In this document: in pieces, positions 52,859-63,958 of the stretch
Layout of the letters: every line of letters starts with the position of its first letter
How positions within the stretch are numbered: the stretch's first letter is position 1
Origin: Pseudomaricurvus hydrocarbonicus
GTDB lineage: Bacteria; Pseudomonadota; Gammaproteobacteria; Pseudomonadales; Cellvibrionaceae
Assembly: GCF_011602365.1 (NCBI RefSeq)
Contig: NZ_JAAONZ010000004.1
Span: forward strand, 1 to 64,000
Length of the DNA stretch: 64,000 bases
Reading direction: 5' to 3'
Program-made: the position numbers and the translations under genes
Notes under the pieces: model-generated
Told to the model about the DNA's origin: nothing
Database searches by the model: none
The model's input: the letters and a program-made list of their open reading frames with translations, nothing else

Positions 52859-55800
52859 TTACCCGCGCTTGTGACGCGGGTCGTTCGCCGGACGCTCCAG
52901 CGGACGGGGGTTGTGAGCGATTTCAGCGGCTTTGGAAGTATCCAGTGGTGCACTCAGTGAAGCATTGATGTTCTGGCTGACCACCTCCAGGTTGACGACG
53001 GGACGAGGGTTTAGTCTCGGGTCATTACCGGGGCGGCTGTAGCCAGGACTTTTTGTTTCAGTGACCTGGGTCGGAGCTTCCGGCATCACTTCAGCCGCTT
53101 CCTGAGCTGTTTCCGGGCGAGCTTCTTCGACGGCTTCCTCGGCAACTTCCTCTACAGCGGCTACAGGCTCTGACGCGGTAGGGGCCGCAGGAGCTGCCTC
53201 TTCGGTCTGGCTGTCTTGCGCAGGCGGCTCCACCGGATTGCTGGCAGCGGCCAGTTCAGGTTCGGCTTCAGCGACAGGCGTTGTGGCCGTGAGAGCAGGT
53301 TCTTCGGTCGTGGTTACCGTCTCTGAAGCCGCTTTTGGGGCGGTATCCGCCGCAACTTCCTGAGCGGGCTCTGGTTGCTCAGCGCCAGCCTCTTGCGCGG
53401 TCTGCACCTCGGGTTCTGCTTTGGGCTCCAGGGGCTCTGCTACAACCGGCTTTTCAGTTACTGTCGAGGCCTCGGGGGCTGGCTGCTCGGTATTCGCTTC
53501 AGACTTGTCGGTGAATTGGAAGTCTTTGGCTTTGGCTGGTTGCTTGTCGCCCTCAGCAGCGGGCTTGTCCAGAGGTTCGCTCTTGGGTTTTACTGCCTTG
53601 GTTTCAGCTTGCTTGGTTTCTGGGGACTTCGCCTCAGGGGTGCCGGCTTGATCTTTGGCGGTGCTTTCAGTCTTGGCGGCACTCACTGGCTGAGTAGCGG
53701 CTGTCTCCGGGTTGGCCGATTCTGCAGCGCTGCTGCGGGTGACTGCAGGCATCTGCTGGCTGTCAATCGCATCGCTTACCTGCTTGTTCAGGGATTCCAC
53801 TTCTTTGTTTTCGGAGGACTGATTGGCGTTGTCCCGGCGGCCACGACGACGAGGCTGTGGCTTGCCACGCTTATTCGCTGGTCGCTTGGATGGGCGATCG
53901 TCAGTGCTGGTTTCCGGGGTGGCTTCCTGCTTGGCTACAGCTGGCTGTGCCTCTTCAGCGTTGCGAGGTTTGCGGTTGTCGCGGTCGCGGCGGCGGTTAG
54001 GACGTTCGCTGCGCTGCTCGCCTTGCTCTTCCTGAGTGTTGCGACGATTGCCACGGTTGTCATTCCGGCTGTCGCTGCGGTTATCACTGCGGTTATCACC
54101 ACGGTTGTCGCTGCGATTGCCTTCGCTACGAGGGCTGCGTTTCTCGCTGCGGTTATCTTCGCGATCATCGCTGCGGCGGCTGTCGTCGCGACTGCGACGA
54201 TTGCGGTTGCCGCCACCGCTACGACGGTTGCGTTGATTGCGATTACGCTGTTGCTGCTCGCGTTTCTGGCGTTTTTCTTCTTCCTCTTTTTCCTTGGCTT
54301 TCGCTTCCGGGTCACCAAAAAGCGCGTGCATGATGCGGGTCATCAGGCCGGCAGGTTTAGGCTCTTCTTTCACCACCGGTGTCGGAGCCGGAGCCATGTC
54401 CGTTGGCTGCAGCTGCTGAACGGCAGGCTTGGGAGGGACGGGCGCATCTGCTTTGGGGGCCAGCACGTCTTCGTCGGCGGACTCTTCGCTGGCGGAAACG
54501 ATCTTGTAGCTGGTTTCCACGGTTGAGGCTTCGTCGTCTCGCAGGCGCAGTACTTCAAAATGGGGGGTGACCATTTGTTCGTTGGGCACGATCAGTACGC
54601 GTGTGTCATTGCGGTTTTCGATGCCAGAAATGGTCTTGCGCTTCTCGTTCAGCAGGTAGGTGGCGACAGAAACTGGGGTGATCGCGCGAATTTCAGCGCT
54701 GCGCTCTTTCTGCGCTTCTTCCTCAACGAGGCGAAGAATAGACAGGGCAATCGATTTGGTGCTGCGGATGGTGCCCTGGCCGCTACAGCGTGGACACACT
54801 TTCGAGGTGGTCTCGCCGAGGGATGGGCGCAGGCGTTGACGGGACATTTCCAGCAAGCCAAAGCGTGAAATACGCCCCACCTGAACACGGGCGCGGTCCA
54901 TGGAGAGGGCATCGCGCATACGGTTTTCGACTTCACGCTGGTTGCGTACCGGCTGCATGTCGATGAAATCGATGACGACCAGGCCGCCCATGTCTCGCAA
55001 GCGCAACTGGCGAGCAATTTCGTCGGCGGCTTCGAGGTTGGTGCGCAGGGCGGTTTCCTCAATGTCACTGCCTTTGGTGGCCCGGGCCGAGTTGATGTCG
55101 ATGGAGATCAGGGCCTCAGTCACATCAATGACAATCGAGCCGCCGGAGGGCAGCTTCACTTCACGCTCGTAAGCTGTCTCAATCTGGCTTTCGATCTGGT
55201 AGCGATTAAACAGCGGGGTATCGTCCTGATACAGTTTTACCTTGTTGCCGCTGCCAGGCATCATCTGGGCGATGAGAGCTTGCACCAGATCGTAGGATTC
55301 TTTGCGATCCACAATGATTTCGCCAATATCGAGGCGCAAATAATCTCGGATGGCGCGATAAAGGACGTTGCTTTCCTGAAACAGGAAGTTGGGGGCTGGT
55401 TGATCGTCTGCGGCCACCTGGATGGAGGTCCAGAGTTTCAGCAAATTGTCCAGGTCCCACTGTAACTCTTCGGCGCTGCGGCCAACACCGGCGGTGCGAA
55501 CGATGACGCCCATCCCGGAAGGCACTTCAATTTTGCTCAGGGCATCGCGCAATTCAGCGCGGTCTTCGCCGTCGATGCGGCGTGAGATACCACCCGCACG
55601 TGGATTATTGGGCATCAGCACCAGGTAGCGGCCGGCCAGGCTGATGAAGGTGGTCAGAGCGGCACCTTTGTTGCCTCGCTCTTCCTTGTCCACCTGAACC
55701 ACGATTTCCTGACCCTCTTTCAGGACATCCTTGATGCGGACGCGACCTTCGATCTCGCCGGGAGATTTGCTGAAATACTGACGGGAGATTTCTTTTAAGG

Positions 55801-56005
55801 GGAGGAAGCCGTGACGTTCAGCGCCGTAGTCGACAAAAGCGGCTTCGAGGCTGGGCTCAATGCGAGTGATTTTGCCTTTGTAAATATTGGCTTTTTTCTG
55901 CTCGCGGGTACGGTTTTCAATGTCGAGATCATACAGCCATTGGCCGTCGACCAGTGCTACGCGCAACTCTTCGGGTTGAGTTGCATTGATTAGCATTCTT
56001 TTCAT
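52859..56005 (-). CDS. rne: Ribonuclease E
   Basis: A 1048-residue endoribonuclease and degradosome scaffold. The catalytic half is intact and in E. coli register: S1 domain (about 35-120), DNase-like domain with Asp303 (LISIDIN) and Asp346 (VVIDFIDM), and the zinc-link Cys404/Cys407 (CPRCSG). After about residue 520 the sequence is disordered. A short hydrophobic/basic segment ([20 protein letters not shown]) is the likely membrane-anchor helix; next comes an Arg/Asn/Asp-rich RNA-binding stretch full of NR and DNR repeats, then a long Ala/Glu/Pro-rich acidic region. The ending [15 protein letters not shown] is a conserved-looking motif, probably a partner site. A long leader with a hairpin suggests autoregulation. 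Confidence 0.97.
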   Translation of the reverse strand: MKRMLINATQPEELRVALVDGQWLYDLDIENRTREQKKANIYKGKITRIEPSLEAAFVDYGAERHGFLPLKEISRQYFSKSPGEIEGRVRIKDVLKEGQEIVVQVDKEERGNKGAALTTFISLAGRYLVLMPNNPRAGGISRRIDGEDRAELRDALSKIEVPSGMGVIVRTAGVGRSAEELQWDLDNLLKLWTSIQVAADDQPAPNFLFQESNVLYRAIRDYLRLDIGEIIVDRKESYDLVQALIAQMMPGSGNKVKLYQDDTPLFNRYQIESQIETAYEREVKLPSGGSIVIDVTEALISIDINSARATKGSDIEETALRTNLEAADEIARQLRLRDMGGLVVIDFIDMQPVRNQREVENRMRDALSMDRARVQVGRISRFGLLEMSRQRLRPSLGETTSKVCPRCSGQGTIRSTKSIALSILRLVEEEAQKERSAEIRAITPVSVATYLLNEKRKTISGIENRNDTRVLIVPNEQMVTPHFEVLRLRDDEASTVETSYKIVSASEESADEDVLAPKADAPVPPKPAVQQLQPTDMAPAPTPVVKEEPKPAGLMTRIMHALFGDPEAKAKEKEEEEKRQKREQQQRNRNQRNRRSGGGNRNRRSRDDSRRSDDREDNRSEKRSPRSEGNRSDNRGDNRSDNRSDSRNDNRGNRRNTQEEQGEQRSERPNRRRDRDNRKPRNAEEAQPAVAKQEATPETSTDDRPSKRPANKRGKPQPRRRGRRDNANQSSENKEVESLNKQVSDAIDSQQMPAVTRSSAAESANPETAATQPVSAAKTESTAKDQAGTPEAKSPETKQAETKAVKPKSEPLDKPAAEGDKQPAKAKDFQFTDKSEANTEQPAPEASTVTEKPVVAEPLEPKAEPEVQTAQEAGAEQPEPAQEVAADTAPKAASETVTTTEEPALTATTPVAEAEPELAAASNPVEPPAQDSQTEEAAPAAPTASEPVAAVEEVAEEAVEEARPETAQEAAEVMPEAPTQVTETKSPGYSRPGNDPRLNPRPVVNLEVVSQNINASLSAPLDTSKAAEIAHNPRPLERPANDPRHKRG

Positions 56006-56100
56006 GTGTTACCTGAATGGTTGGCACACAAAGAGAGGGCAGTCCGCTGAAGAGCGTGGGAGATCAGCCTCGCGTTCACCATTCGCTGCCGGGTCAATTA

Positions 56101-56135
56101 TCAGGATTGATCGCCCTCTCGGGCAGTCATCCTGA
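56101..56135 (-). promoter_or_regulatory. Structured element in the rne 5' leader
   Basis: On the minus strand, a 7-bp outer stem (56129-56135 with 56101-56107) encloses an inner GCCC-GGGC stem capped by a GAGA (GNRA) tetraloop. It lies 96-130 nt before the rne start. E. coli rne has stem-loops in its long leader that RNase E itself recognises for feedback; this could be the equivalent. Confidence 0.5.
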
Positions 56136-56796
56136 CAAACATACAGGCTCGAATGGTCGGCTGTTGGGTAATCAGGTCAAAAAACAGCAATAACGAATTC
56201 GTCAGATCCTTTCCTTGGGGATAAGGGCCTGTGTTACTGCTGTTTGTTGGTTTCCGTCACCATGGACTCTATTTTTACACCAACTGACTTAAGCTGGTGT
56301 CTTGAATGCAGGCGTTTAAAGTCGTGCAGAGCATGTCTGTTTAGGGTTGTAGGGGCTTAATTAGAGCCGCTGTAGAACCGCATGGGCAGTTATGCCTCAG
56401 TGTTGCTTCTGCATGTTAACTTCAGATTCACCTGCATCCGAATGAGTATCTCTTTATCACGATCTTTTTACGGATGACCCGCTACAAAGTGGGCGGTTGT
56501 CATCGGACACCCGAGGTGAGAGGTCAATTAACGGCCTTTTCATCGTCGTTGGTGTCATTGTCTTGTGGGGCTGTCTGGAAGGGGGGTGATGTCACCAGGC
56601 TTCTCGCGTTCCGACTTCCAGCTATCATAAGCCCTGTCTGTCAGCGGTATTCCCTAGCAACACGCCTTCTTTTGCGGTGTCCGGAAACCTGCCTGTGCAG
56701 ACCTGACGACTATAGCAATAAACTGCTTGACCTTCAAATGCTGGCCGTATTTGGCTGAAAATAAAGGGGTTTTGGGGTGGAATTGGTGAAAACAGG
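56136..56796. other. rne/rluC divergent region
   Basis: About 660 bp with no credible gene; a 94-codon frame at 56474-56758 has random-looking composition. The part near rne should be its long 5' leader and promoter, which I could not locate with confidence. Confidence 0.4.
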
Positions 56797-56802
56797 TATA
56801 AT
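56797..56802 (+). promoter_or_regulatory. -10 box of rluC, possible leaderless start
   Basis: A perfect TATAAT at 56797-56802 lies 6 bp before the rluC ATG (56809). Transcription would begin at or next to the A of the start codon. The -35 region is weak (TTGGGG with a 19-bp spacer). Confidence 0.55.
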
Positions 56803-56808
56803 GCGCTC

Positions 56809-57804
56809 ATGAAAACACACACAGATGCAGTGACCTCAGCCGGTCAACCCCAAACCCCCAAGGTTCAGCTTGTCGAGATCGATGCCGATCGCGCTGGCCA
56901 GCGGATAGACAATTTCTTGCTTGGGCAGCTCAAAGGCGTGCCCAAGACCTTGATTTACCGCATTTTACGCAAAGGTGAAGTGCGCGTGAACAAAGGCCGA
57001 ATCAAAGCGGAGTACAAGCTCAAAGCCGGGGATGTGGTGCGTATCCCGCCAGTGCGTCTGCCGGACGCCAAAATCTTGCCTGACGCCAGTGAACAGCTGA
57101 AAACCCTGCTGGCTGAATCCATCCTGTTTGAAAACAATGGCCTGATAATCCTTAACAAGCCTTCCGGGCTGGCCGTGCACGGTGGCAGCGGTATTAATTT
57201 GGGGTTGATTGAGGTGCTGCGCCAAATGCGTCCGGAAGATCGCCACCTGGAGCTGGTGCATCGATTGGATCGAGATACGTCTGGCTGCATCATGATCGCC
57301 AAAAAGCGCAGCATGTTGCGTTATCTGCACCAACAGCTGCGTGATGGCCACATCCAGAAGTATTATCACGCGCTGGTCGAGGGCCGTTGGCCCAATCGTT
57401 GCAAGGAAGTAAGCGCCCCGTTGAGAAAAAATGAAATCAGCAGTGGCGAGCGTATCGTGAAGGTGGATCCAGAAGGGAAAGCGTCGCTAACCCATTTTAA
57501 AGTGTTACGGCGCTATGTCGGCGCCACACTGGTTGAGGCAAAGCCCATCACCGGGCGTACCCATCAGATACGGGTACATGCCCAATATCAAGGGCATGGG
57601 TTGGTGGGCGATCCCAAGTACGGAAACGATGACTTTAATAAAGCGATGAAAGCCAAAGGCTTTAATCGGTTGTTTTTGCACGCGGCGGCCCTGTCTCTTT
57701 TGCTGCCCGATGAAACCAGAAAAATACGGGTTGAGGCGCCACTGGATGAACGTTTGGCTAAACCTCTGGCCCAGCTGACCCCCGCAGACCAGGCGGGTGA
57801 GTAA
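56809..57804 (+). CDS. rluC: 23S rRNA pseudouridine synthase RluC
   Basis: A 331-residue enzyme that in E. coli makes pseudouridine at 23S positions 955, 2504 and 2580. The S4 RNA-binding domain (about 25-85, RIDNFLLGQLKGVPKTLIYR) precedes the catalytic domain, with the nucleophile aspartate in LVHRLDRDTSGC and PITGRTHQIRVHAQ. It diverges from rne, the invariant rne/rluC arrangement. No Shine-Dalgarno is seen before the ATG. Confidence 0.96.
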   Translation: MKTHTDAVTSAGQPQTPKVQLVEIDADRAGQRIDNFLLGQLKGVPKTLIYRILRKGEVRVNKGRIKAEYKLKAGDVVRIPPVRLPDAKILPDASEQLKTLLAESILFENNGLIILNKPSGLAVHGGSGINLGLIEVLRQMRPEDRHLELVHRLDRDTSGCIMIAKKRSMLRYLHQQLRDGHIQKYYHALVEGRWPNRCKEVSAPLRKNEISSGERIVKVDPEGKASLTHFKVLRRYVGATLVEAKPITGRTHQIRVHAQYQGHGLVGDPKYGNDDFNKAMKAKGFNRLFLHAAALSLLLPDETRKIRVEAPLDERLAKPLAQLTPADQAGE

Positions 57805-57838
57805 ACCATCAAGGCAGGGGTTAAGGGCAGGGGTGGGT

Positions 57839-58471
57839 ATGTTTTTTATCTTTGATTGGGACGGTACGCTCTGTGATTCCACGGCCAACATAGTCCGCTG
57901 CATGCACCGGGCGGCCAGCACTCACAATTTGCCGGCCCTGGACGATGCACAGGTGCAGAACATCATTGGTTTGGGCTTGCCGGAGGCTATACAGGCGTTG
58001 TACCCGGAACTGGAACCGCAGGGAGTTGAAAGTATGCGAGCTGCATATGCGGAACATTTTGTGTCAGCGGACAGTCAGCCTTCGACAATGTTCAGCAATG
58101 CAGAGCTCACGTTGGAGCGCTTGTTGAACAATGGCCACCAGATTGCCGTGGCGACCGGAAAAAGTCGTGCGGGGCTGGATCGAGTGCTGGCGTCGGTTGG
58201 CATGCTGGATGTTTTTCATGCCACTCGCTGTTCCGATGAAACGGCGTCCAAGCCCCATCCGCTGATGTTGCATGAACTCTTGGCTGAAATGAAGGTGCCG
58301 ACGGAAGAGGCCATCATGATTGGGGATACTGAGTTTGATATGGAAATGGCTCGGCGCGCCGACATGCCGCGTATTGCCGTTGACTATGGTGCCCATCATA
58401 TCTCACGCCTAAAACCTTACGAGCCCATCCTCTGTGCCTCGGACATTAGCGACATACTTGCGTTGGCGTGA
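57839..58471 (+). CDS. HAD-superfamily phosphatase (Gph-like)
   Basis: A 210-residue HAD hydrolase of the phosphoglycolate-phosphatase-like group. Motif I is FDWDGTLCDS, motif II ATGKSR, lysine in SKPHPLM, and motif IV MIGDTEFDMEMA. It corresponds to the gene after rluC in Pseudomonas (annotated gph or mupP-like). ATG 57839 places motif I at residue 5; an upstream GTG at 57797 overlaps rluC. The true substrate (2-phosphoglycolate, MurNAc-6-P or other) cannot be decided from sequence. Confidence 0.9.
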   Translation: MFFIFDWDGTLCDSTANIVRCMHRAASTHNLPALDDAQVQNIIGLGLPEAIQALYPELEPQGVESMRAAYAEHFVSADSQPSTMFSNAELTLERLLNNGHQIAVATGKSRAGLDRVLASVGMLDVFHATRCSDETASKPHPLMLHELLAEMKVPTEEAIMIGDTEFDMEMARRADMPRIAVDYGAHHISRLKPYEPILCASDISDILALA

Positions 58472-58546
58472 GGTGCGAGGCAATACTTGGTCCTTTTGGT
58501 AATGTGTGAGGCAATACGACCCCCTTTTGCTGTGAACACTTCCCAA

Positions 58547-59095
58547 TTACAGGGAAAGCGGGCGCAGTTCGACGATCTCTTCCGCGTGTCGCAGCCATAA
58601 CGTATTAAATTCCTCCAGCAGCGATTTTGCTTCGGGGGCCGCGTCGGTATTGCAAAACCCTTGAAATTCCCCCTCCTGATGCTGAAGCAGTAGCTGGCGT
58701 TGATCCACAATCACATAACCCTGATGCTCACTGTGTGGCGGGGTCGTGAGGCGGCGTATGTTGACCTTGCTGGTGAGCCTTTTTTGCAGCGCGAGCAGCG
58801 GATGGTGCCGGCCAAACAAGGGCTTGGGATCTTTGATCAGGATGCGGACTTCCGCCTGACGGTGGGCTCGTGCGAGGCCGCTAAGTGCAGCACACACATC
58901 GGCATTGGCGAACAGCAACGGGTCCAGCTGTTGCGTCAGAATCTCCACATGACGGCGGCCCTGGGTCAACATCTGTTGCAGATGTTTGGCGAAGGCCTCA
59001 GGGCCCTGCAGCAGGGTGAGGGTTTCGCAGTTTTCTGAGGGTATTTCCCTGGACGATGATTGGCGGGTGTGGGGGGTGGTGTTTTCCGGTTTCAT
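58547..59095 (-). CDS. DUF7931/phospholipase-D-like protein, GNAT domain missing
   Basis: A 182-residue protein. After a polar, Ser/Thr-rich N-terminus (1-30) comes a single domain with HVEILTQQLDPLLFANADV, VRILIKDPKPLFGRHHPLLA and YVIVDQRQLLLQ, resembling the C-terminal PLD-like domain that in pseudomonads is fused to, or lies beside, an N-acetyltransferase near purB/roxA. No HKD catalytic motif is present, so enzymatic phospholipase activity is unlikely. ATG 59095 is chosen for GGAG 5 nt upstream; the frame starts at 59152. Function unknown. It lies 130 bp downstream of roxA on the same strand. Confidence 0.68.
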   Translation of the reverse strand: MKPENTTPHTRQSSSREIPSENCETLTLLQGPEAFAKHLQQMLTQGRRHVEILTQQLDPLLFANADVCAALSGLARAHRQAEVRILIKDPKPLFGRHHPLLALQKRLTSKVNIRRLTTPPHSEHQGYVIVDQRQLLLQHQEGEFQGFCNTDAAPEAKSLLEEFNTLWLRHAEEIVELRPLSL

Positions 59096-59225
59096 CGGGA
59101 CTCCGCTGCGGTCAAATTCGAGGTCAAGAATCGATAGGTAGAAGCATGCCACGGTTGCCGCAACAGGTCACTCTGAAGGCAGAAAAAGCCTGAGGAGATT
59201 AACGCTCTGCCCAGGCGCTAAGCAT

Positions 59226-60383
59226 TCAAGCTTCGCCGACAAACACCTGTTGATTGGCGAGCAGCAAATCCACAATCTGCTGATCACTGTTGGTTTGAAT
59301 GGCGCCTGACAAGGCGGCTCCCGTGAACACGCTGCAATCGCTCAGCAGGTGCGCCAGCGCGGGGCTGGTTTGGTAGCTGTCGCCATCAACAAACAGAGTC
59401 GCTTGCTCATCCGCGGAGTGGGTGAAGGCAAAGCGCGATGCGGGGTCGCGGATCAGGGTGTCTTCATCGCTCCATTCGGGGATGTCGTCTGCAAACAGCT
59501 CGTCCGGCAGCAATCTGTCCTCGGTGTCATACTTGGGTGTCGTCATGTGACGTCCGAACCAGGCTTCTATGTTGGCGGGGGTAATGGCCTGTTGCCAAAG
59601 TTGCTGAATCTGTTGCAGCGCAGCTTGAGAGATTTCTCCGGTATGGGCTTGTGGGGAAAAAGCCGGGTCCTGAAAGCGGTCGTCTTCCGTCAAGTTGGAC
59701 AGGTGCTCTTGCAGCAGTTCTTCCAGAATTTCTGCCTGGCTGGGCGCGCGGAACCCGATTGAGTAGGTGATGCAGTCATCGCCGACAGCTTTGCCCCAGT
59801 GAGCGACTTGTGGAGGCAAATACAGCATGTCCCCCGGCTCCAGCAGAAAGGAAGCCCGCTCCTCAAATTCAGTGAGTATGTGCAGGTCGGTGTCGTCCCG
59901 CTTGGGGGACTGGCTGTTGCAAAGTTGACCAACTTGCCAGTGGCGCTGCCCTCCAGCCTGGAGCAAAAAGACGTCATATTGATCGTAATGAGGGCCCACG
60001 CTGCCGCCGTTGGTGGCGTAGCTGATCATAATGTCATCGAGTCGCCAGCTGGGAATAAACCGAAATTGATCCAGCAGATCGGCAACTTCGGGAACAAAGT
60101 GGTCGGCCGCCTGTATCAGCAGGGTCCACTTGTCCTTGGGGAGTGTCGAAAACTCATCCTCATGGAAGGGGCCTTGGCGCAATTCCCACGGCGATGTGCC
60201 GTTCTCCAGGATGATGCGAGACTCGATCTCTTCTTCCAGCGCCAGGCCGGCCAGTTCGTCAGGGCTGATCGGGCTTTGGTAGTTGGGCAGTGCCTGCTTG
60301 ATCAGAAGGGGTTTTTGTTGCCAATAATCACGAATAAAGTCTTCGGTACTGATGTTACCCAATTGGGTGAGTGGCGACTTCAT
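59226..60383 (-). CDS. roxA: Ribosomal protein L16 arginine hydroxylase (RoxA/YcfD)
   Basis: A 385-residue JmjC/cupin Fe(II)/2-oxoglutarate oxygenase that hydroxylates an arginine of ribosomal protein L16 in E. coli. The iron ligands are His132 and Asp134 (PHYDQYDVF) and His195 (QVAHWGK), close to E. coli numbering. The C-terminal winged-helix region (about 220-380) is complete. ATG 60383 follows AGGGGTG; the frame is open to 60521 by chance, overlapping the purB end. It follows purB as in Pseudomonas. Confidence 0.92.
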   Translation of the reverse strand: MKSPLTQLGNISTEDFIRDYWQQKPLLIKQALPNYQSPISPDELAGLALEEEIESRIILENGTSPWELRQGPFHEDEFSTLPKDKWTLLIQAADHFVPEVADLLDQFRFIPSWRLDDIMISYATNGGSVGPHYDQYDVFLLQAGGQRHWQVGQLCNSQSPKRDDTDLHILTEFEERASFLLEPGDMLYLPPQVAHWGKAVGDDCITYSIGFRAPSQAEILEELLQEHLSNLTEDDRFQDPAFSPQAHTGEISQAALQQIQQLWQQAITPANIEAWFGRHMTTPKYDTEDRLLPDELFADDIPEWSDEDTLIRDPASRFAFTHSADEQATLFVDGDSYQTSPALAHLLSDCSVFTGAALSGAIQTNSDQQIVDLLLANQQVFVGEA

Positions 60384-60425
60384 GGGCACCCCTGAGTGTG
60401 AATGCGAGAGCGGGAGGGAAAGAAG

Positions 60426-60454
60426 GCACCAGTCCCGCCAAGGTGGCGGGGCCG
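60426..60454 (-). terminator. Hairpin between purB and roxA
   Basis: CCCGCC (60434-60439) pairs with GGCGGG (60445-60450) around AAGGT, with further pairing of flanking CACC and GGTG after small bulges. On the minus strand the stem is followed by TTCTTTCC, a poor U tract. It may attenuate rather than terminate between purB and roxA. Confidence 0.4.
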
Positions 60455-60486
60455 GTGTTTGGCCCTGCGTTTTGAGGGCCTGAGGC

Positions 60487-62105
<1,619 letters not shown>

Positions 62106-62735
62106 TCAGTTGAGTTGTTTCAACAGCTGATCGGCACACTGGGACAGCTTTTTGCGCTGTAATACCACTTGAAAGCGGGTGCCGCCGACCTGGCGCCACA
62201 AGGTGGCTGAACGGATGCCAGCCAGCAATAAGGCCCGCACCTGATTGGCGACCCGGGTTTGTTGGAGATAGCTGAAATCCCCCATAACCTGTATGCGGAA
62301 CTTGAACGTGCTGATGGTATCGCCATAGAGGCCGCCGAGCCCCGACAGTACGTTCTCATGGGTGATGTCAAAATGTTCCGCTTGCCGCTGGCTCTGTTCC
62401 AGGCGTTTACCGATTACTTCGAGCATATCCTTGCGCCCCATCATCTTTTTTTGCAGGTGCAGTATGCCCAGTACATACCGCAGGGTATCCGGATAGTCGC
62501 GATTCTGATGATGGTGCAGCAGATCACTCATGATTTTGAGGCCCAGTTCCACGTGGTTGATGTGTCCGCCATAGACATCGAGTGTAGATTGGGGGTTTTG
62601 CACAAACAGCGTTTGTAGCGAGGCCCTTTGTGCATCGGCCGGGACGTAGCCGGTTTTTGCCAGTTGTTCTACCAGGCCTGCCGCTTGAAACACACCGGCC
62701 ATGGCGAGAGTGATGTCATTCCAGTTTTTGCTCAA
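62106..62735 (-). CDS. hflD: HflD, high-frequency lysogenisation protein homologue
   Basis: A 209-residue, mostly alpha-helical protein; in E. coli it is membrane-peripheral and affects lambda lysogeny through CII. DITLAMAGVFQAAGLVEQLA at the start, then LGILHLQKKMM and GLYGDTISTFKFRIQVMGD, match the family. The start is TTG at 62735, with AGGG about 9 nt upstream. It is encoded 74 bp downstream of mnmA, the invariant pair. Its native cellular role is unclear. Confidence 0.94.
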   Translation of the reverse strand: MSKNWNDITLAMAGVFQAAGLVEQLAKTGYVPADAQRASLQTLFVQNPQSTLDVYGGHINHVELGLKIMSDLLHHHQNRDYPDTLRYVLGILHLQKKMMGRKDMLEVIGKRLEQSQRQAEHFDITHENVLSGLGGLYGDTISTFKFRIQVMGDFSYLQQTRVANQVRALLLAGIRSATLWRQVGGTRFQVVLQRKKLSQCADQLLKQLN

Positions 62736-62809
62736 AGGTAAATCCCTGTTAAATCTTCGGTTGAATATGGTGTTGGGGGCTGGATCGCTGTCGTCAAGAG
62801 GGGCGCGTG

Positions 62810-63958
62810 TCAGTGTGCTCGCTCAATGACGGCACCGCCCAGACAGACGTCACCCTGGTAAAACACCACGGATTGTCCCGGCGTGACGGCTCGCTGCGGT
62901 TCGTCAAAGGTGACGCTCAGGCGACCACCATCTTTCAATGTGACCTCGCAAGCCTGGTCTGGCTGTCGATATCGGGTTTTGGCCATACAGCGGAAAGACT
63001 GACCGCCAGGTGCGCCATTGATCCAGTGGCTTTGCCCGGCATCGAGAGCGGGGCTGAACAGCATGGGGTGGTTTGTCCCCTGAACGGCAATCAATTGATT
63101 GGTCTCCAGGTTTTTGCCTGCCACGTACCAGGGGGCATCGCTGGCGTTTTTCAGACCGCCAATACCCAACCCCTGGCGCTGGCCAATGGTGTGGTACATC
63201 AAGCCACTGTGCCTGCCGATCACCCTGCCTTTGTCATCGACAATGTCGCCCGGCTGAGCCGGCAAGTATTGCTGCAGGAAGTCTTTAAAGCGCCTTTCGC
63301 CGATAAAGCAGATGCCGGTGCTGTCTTTTTTGTTGTGGGTAATCAGGTCGTGCTCTTCAGCCAGCTGGCGAACCACCGTCTTATCCAGCTCCCCCACTGG
63401 GAAAAGAGATTTGGAAAACTCTTCTTCACCGACTGCGTGAAGAAAGTAGCTTTGGTCTTTGTTGTTATCCAGGCCTTTTAGGAGTTGGGTATGACGCGCG
63501 CCGGAACTGTCGTCAGTGTCGCCTCTGCGCACATAGTGGCCCGTCGCGATCAGGTCCGCGCCGAGGACCTCGGCGTATTCCAGAAAAACCTTAAATTTGA
63601 TTTCCCGATTGCAGAGAATGTCGGGGTTGGGGGTGCGGCCAGCCTGATATTCTTCAAGAAAGTGCTCAAAGACGTTATCCCAGTATTCGGCTGCAAAGTT
63701 GGCGGTGTGAAGTTTGATGCCGAGCTTGATGCAGACGGCTTCGGCATCGGCCAAATCGTCTTTGGCCGAGCAGTATTCAGTGCCGTCGTCCTCATCCCAG
63801 TTCTTCATGAACAGGCCTTCTACCTGATAACCCTGCTCCAGTAGCAGCAGGGCCGAAACGGAAGAGTCAACGCCGCCAGACATGCCGACGATAACTTTTG
63901 TCCCGGAATGGTTGTTTGGGGGCGGTGCTGTCTGTGAATTGTGCTGCTGGGTAGTCAA
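62810..63958 (-). CDS. mnmA: tRNA 2-thiouridylase MnmA
   Basis: A 382-residue enzyme that puts sulfur on U34 of tRNA-Lys, -Glu and -Gln. The ATP PP-loop is GMSGGVDSS (about 25-33); the two catalytic cysteines are Cys116 ([10 protein letters not shown]) and Cys217 ([12 protein letters not shown]). Helical tRNA-binding middle and C-terminal beta-barrel are complete. The start is TTG at 63958, with AGGAA 6 nt upstream. About 20 extra polar residues precede the PP-loop strand. Sulfur should arrive through TusBCD, encoded 11 kb away, and TusE. Confidence 0.95.
   Translation of the reverse strand: MTTQQHNSQTAPPPNNHSGTKVIVGMSGGVDSSVSALLLLEQGYQVEGLFMKNWDEDDGTEYCSAKDDLADAEAVCIKLGIKLHTANFAAEYWDNVFEHFLEEYQAGRTPNPDILCNREIKFKVFLEYAEVLGADLIATGHYVRRGDTDDSSGARHTQLLKGLDNNKDQSYFLHAVGEEEFSKSLFPVGELDKTVVRQLAEEHDLITHNKKDSTGICFIGERRFKDFLQQYLPAQPGDIVDDKGRVIGRHSGLMYHTIGQRQGLGIGGLKNASDAPWYVAGKNLETNQLIAVQGTNHPMLFSPALDAGQSHWINGAPGGQSFRCMAKTRYRQPDQACEVTLKDGGRLSVTFDEPQRAVTPGQSVVFYQGDVCLGGAVIERAH

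Noticed and set aside
53375-54526. A 383-codon plus-strand frame opposite the 3' half of rne
   Set aside because: It is the antisense shadow of a low-complexity Ala/Glu/Arg-rich coding region; its product is an implausible Leu/Ala/Val/Thr repeat, with no ribosome binding site.
56474-56758. A 94-codon frame upstream of rluC
   Set aside because: Random-looking composition with many Cys/Arg/Leu, no conserved motif, and location in the rne/rluC regulatory region.
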